Positions 6,028 through 7,528 of a stretch of 7,528 bases of DNA are shown here, in pieces. The stretch spans positions 7,657 through 15,184 of the forward strand of contig JAGRMP010000285.1 in NCBI GenBank assembly GCA_020441225.1, in the 5' to 3' direction. The DNA comes from Maritimibacter sp. GTDB lineage: Bacteria; Pseudomonadota; Alphaproteobacteria; Rhodobacterales; Rhodobacteraceae. Made by a program: the position numbers and the translations under genes. The notes beneath the pieces were generated by a model, which searched no databases, was not told the DNA's origin, and saw only the letters and a program-made list of their open reading frames with translations. Positions within the stretch are counted from its first letter, which is position 1. Each line of letters begins with the position of its first letter.

Positions 6028-6626
6028 CCCGGATGCCCGACGGCGCCCCCGCGCCCCATCTCGACGGCACGAAGCTGGCCCTCACGACCGCCGTCACCGC
6101 CGCCGCCGCGCTCGCCGCGGTCGTCCTCTTCGTATTGCCCAGCGAATACGGGGTCGATCCTACCGGCTTCGGCGACGCGACCGGGCTCACCGAGCTCGCC
6201 GCCCCGCCCGAAGTGGTGGTCGAGACCCGGCTCACCGCCCCGGTCGAAATCGCCTCCCGCCCGGTCACGCCGTTCCGCGAGGATACCGTGACCCTCACGG
6301 TCGGCGGGATGATGGAGAACTGGGGCCAGGTGGAATACAAGCTCTCGATGCTCGCGGGCGACGACATGGTCTACCGCTGGACCGCCTCGGCGCCGATCTA
6401 TTTCGAGTTTCACGGCCACACGATCCCGACCGAAGAAGAGCCGATGCAGGTGATGGATTACATCGCCGACCAGTCGACCGAGTCCCAGGGCCGCCTGACC
6501 GCCCCGGTCGATGGGGTGCACGGCTGGTTCTTCCGCAACGAGGGCTTCGAGCCGATCGAGATCACCTTTCATTTCGCGGGCTTCTACACGCTCGAACCGG
6601 GCGTGATCGAGTTCGTCCGCCAGTAG
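6024..6626 (+). CDS. Membrane-anchored periplasmic protein of unknown function
   Basis: A 200-residue protein beginning inside the previous gene's stop (ATGA overlap at 6024-6027), with AGGAG at 6012-6016 seven bases upstream. A short cytoplasmic N-terminus (1-17) is followed by one membrane helix (about 18-39, rich in Ala/Val/Leu). A periplasmic domain of about 160 residues follows, predicted by eye to be mostly beta strands: DTVTLTVGGMMENWGQVEYKL (as pattern TLTVGG...VEYKL), MVYRWTASAPIYFEFHGH (113-132), HGWFFRNEGFEPIEITFHF (166-184) and GFYTLEP. Four His (130, 132, 166, 183) and several aromatics could form a metal or ligand site; this is conjecture. The pattern of G-x-VEYKL, YRW and HGWFFRN loosely recalls GOLD/Emp24-type beta sandwiches. 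Similar proteins are called transmembrane anchor proteins in alphaproteobacterial genomes. Coupling to the HupE-like gene suggests a shared complex. Confidence 0.85.
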   Translation: MTRMPDGAPAPHLDGTKLALTTAVTAAAALAAVVLFVLPSEYGVDPTGFGDATGLTELAAPPEVVVETRLTAPVEIASRPVTPFREDTVTLTVGGMMENWGQVEYKLSMLAGDDMVYRWTASAPIYFEFHGHTIPTEEEPMQVMDYIADQSTESQGRLTAPVDGVHGWFFRNEGFEPIEITFHFAGFYTLEPGVIEFVRQ

Positions 6627-6628
6627 CG

Positions 6629-6667
6629 CCCTGCCCCGGTCAAGCCGCGCGGCGGTTTTGTGCAGGG
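6629..6667 (+). other. Structured spacer after the anchor-protein gene
   Basis: CCCTGC (6629-6634) pairs with GCAGGG (6662-6667). Inside it AAGCCG and CGGTTT can form a second short stem, with one G-T wobble, around CGCGG, followed by TTG. It could be a weak terminator or attenuator between the anchor-protein gene and the cytochrome gene. The U run sits inside the outer stem, so this is tentative. The rest of the 140-base gap shows no clear promoter. Confidence 0.35.
6653..6666 (+). repeat. CGGTTTTGTGCAGG, second copy
   Basis: Identical to 5028-5041 over 14 bases. It starts 27 bases after the anchor-protein stop, nearly the same distance from a stop as the first copy, and forms the 3' arm of the structure described for 6629-6667. 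Confidence 0.4.
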
Positions 6668-6766
6668 AACACGATCAACGCATGCAGGCCAGACCGCCGC
6701 GCCCTGCCTTCGATAGCGCAAGGGCGTGCAGGACCCGCCCGGCACTCGTTTGGGAAGGAACGCACC

Positions 6767-7267
6767 ATGGTCAGGATCGCACAGATCGCCGCCGCAGCCG
6801 CACTCGCCGCAATGGCGGGCGCACCTCTCAGGGCGCAGGAACAGCCCGGTCCCCGGCCCGCCGACTACATCGCGGCGCGCCTCGCCGCGATGAACGCGGC
6901 CGAGGGCCTGCTCGGCGGGCTCGAATCGGACGCCGGAAGCGGGACCGTCGACGAGACCGAGGCCTTCGTCTCGCTCGAAGCCATCGCCGCTGCGCTCGAC
7001 GCCTTCGCCCTCCTGTTCCCCGCCGACACCAACCTCATCGGCACCGGCACCACGATCGAGGGCGTATCCACCACCGCTGCGGCGGCCATCTGGGACGACC
7101 TCCCCGCCTTCCGGGCGCGGGTCGCCGAGAATGCGGCCCTCGCCCGTGCCGTCGATACCGCCGCCCCGGCCGCCGGCCTCGTCGCGCTCAGGGAAAACTG
7201 CACCGCCTGCCACGACACGTACGTCTTCTACGATCCCTTCGCGGTGATGGGGCTTTCCGGCAACTGA
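6767..7267 (+). CDS. Secreted c-type cytochrome, class II (cytochrome c'/c-556-like)
   Basis: A 166-residue protein with a clear Sec signal peptide (MVRIAQIAAAAALAAMAGAPLRAQ, written in parts: basic start, Ala-rich core 6-19, cleavage near residue 23-24). The rest is helical and Ala-rich, with a single haem-binding site CTACH at 145-149 near the C-terminus, then DTYVFYDPF. A C-terminal CxxCH with a downstream Tyr in a four-helix-sized protein is the layout of cytochrome c' and c-556. M42, in the first mature helix, could be a sixth haem ligand as in c-556 types; this is a guess. The protein should receive haem in the periplasm and act in electron transfer or gas binding. AAGGAA at 6755-6760 is six bases before the ATG. 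It follows the HupE-like/anchor pair by 140 bases and may share their transcript. The TYVFYDPF tail differs from the usual cytochrome c' ending in R/K. Confidence 0.82.
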   Translation: MVRIAQIAAAAALAAMAGAPLRAQEQPGPRPADYIAARLAAMNAAEGLLGGLESDAGSGTVDETEAFVSLEAIAAALDAFALLFPADTNLIGTGTTIEGVSTTAAAAIWDDLPAFRARVAENAALARAVDTAAPAAGLVALRENCTACHDTYVFYDPFAVMGLSGN

Positions 7268-7302
7268 CGTCCGCAGGCCATCCCGCGGCCGACGACAAAT
7301 GA

Positions 7303-7332
7303 AAACGCGCGCCGGGTCTTCGGCGCGCGTTT
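7303..7332. terminator. Intrinsic terminator between convergent cytochrome genes
   Basis: A perfect 12-bp stem, AAACGCGCGCCG (7303-7314) with CGGCGCGCGTTT (7321-7332), around a six-base loop. The A run on one arm and T run on the other mean it can work in both directions, serving the plus-strand cytochrome gene (stop at 7267) and the minus-strand one (stop at 7379). Confidence 0.8.
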
Positions 7333-7378
7333 CTCGTTGTGGTCCGCCCAAGCCGATGCGGACGGCAGTCCGCCGGGA

Positions 7379-7528
7379 TCAGTCGAGGAAGTCCTCGAGC
7401 CGGTCGAAGTCGAGATAGTCGAACTCGGTGCGATAGGTCTCGTGGCAGCTGTCGCACATCACTTCGAGCTCTTCGACCCGTGCCAGCATCTGGTCGGGCG
7501 TCGCATCCGCCGCTTCCGCCGCCTTGTA
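7379..7528 (-). CDS. C-terminal end of a second CxxCH cytochrome (class II-like)
   Basis: The last 49 codons of a minus-strand gene whose start lies beyond the right edge. The visible end reads ...DQMLARVEELEVMCDSCHETYRTEFDYL and finishes in acidic residues (DRLEDFLD). CDSCH is a haem c attachment site close to the C-terminus, followed by ETYR, as in cytochrome c' (CxxCHxxYR/K). It shares the CxxCHxTY pattern with the cytochrome encoded at 6767-7267, so the two may be paralogues arranged tail to tail. Signal peptide and axial ligand cannot be seen. No alternative frame is open across the segment with comparable features. Confidence 0.75.
   Translation of the reverse strand, partial: YKAAEAADATPDQMLARVEELEVMCDSCHETYRTEFDYLDFDRLEDFLD

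Noticed and set aside
6008..6766. Upstream extension of the cytochrome frame across the anchor-protein gene
   Set aside because: It is an Arg-rich shadow of the anchor-protein gene; the ATG at 6767 has a ribosome site and begins a signal peptide.

Overview
The window looks like chromosomal DNA of a high-GC alphaproteobacterium. Reasons: strong G/C preference at third codon positions, a CobT-type cobaltochelatase subunit (a protein typical of alphaproteobacterial aerobic B12 synthesis), a PcaR/PcaU-like IclR regulator, and a HupE-like protein paired with a small membrane-anchored protein, an arrangement I associate with the Rhodobacterales. The order-level assignment is an inference. No mobile element, rRNA, tRNA or CRISPR array was seen.

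Region 1 (1-2146, minus strand) is a catabolic operon for hydroquinone ring cleavage. In transcription order it holds the small subunit (hapC/pnpC-like) and the large Fe(II) subunit (hapD/pnpD-like) of a two-subunit hydroquinone 1,2-dioxygenase, then the N-terminal third of an aldehyde dehydrogenase running off the left edge, best read as 4-hydroxymuconic semialdehyde dehydrogenase (hapE/pnpE-like). Hydroquinone would be opened to 4-hydroxymuconic semialdehyde and oxidised to maleylacetate. The enzyme that makes hydroquinone and the maleylacetate reductase are not in the window.

Region 2 (2147-2368) is the divergent control region. It carries two pairs of GTTCG-N5-CGAAC-like 15-mers, each pair with the same 19-bp offset, one pair on the dioxygenase side and one on the regulator side. 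These are candidate operators for the IclR-family regulator encoded at 2369-3148.

Region 3 (3151-5004, plus strand) encodes a CobT-like protein with an intact VWA/MIDAS domain. It begins 2 nt after the regulator stop, with no cobS beside it. A strong intrinsic terminator (5140-5189) closes this unit.

Region 4 (5272-7267, plus strand) is a second unit: a HupE/UreJ-like six-helix membrane protein, an overlapping gene for a single-pass membrane-anchored protein with a His-rich beta domain, and a secreted class II (cytochrome c'-type) c-type cytochrome. A 12-bp-stem terminator (7303-7332) follows. Beyond it lies the convergent 3' end of a second, related CxxCH cytochrome (7379-7528, minus strand). 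This suggests a periplasmic or membrane module linked to metal or haem, whose function I cannot name.
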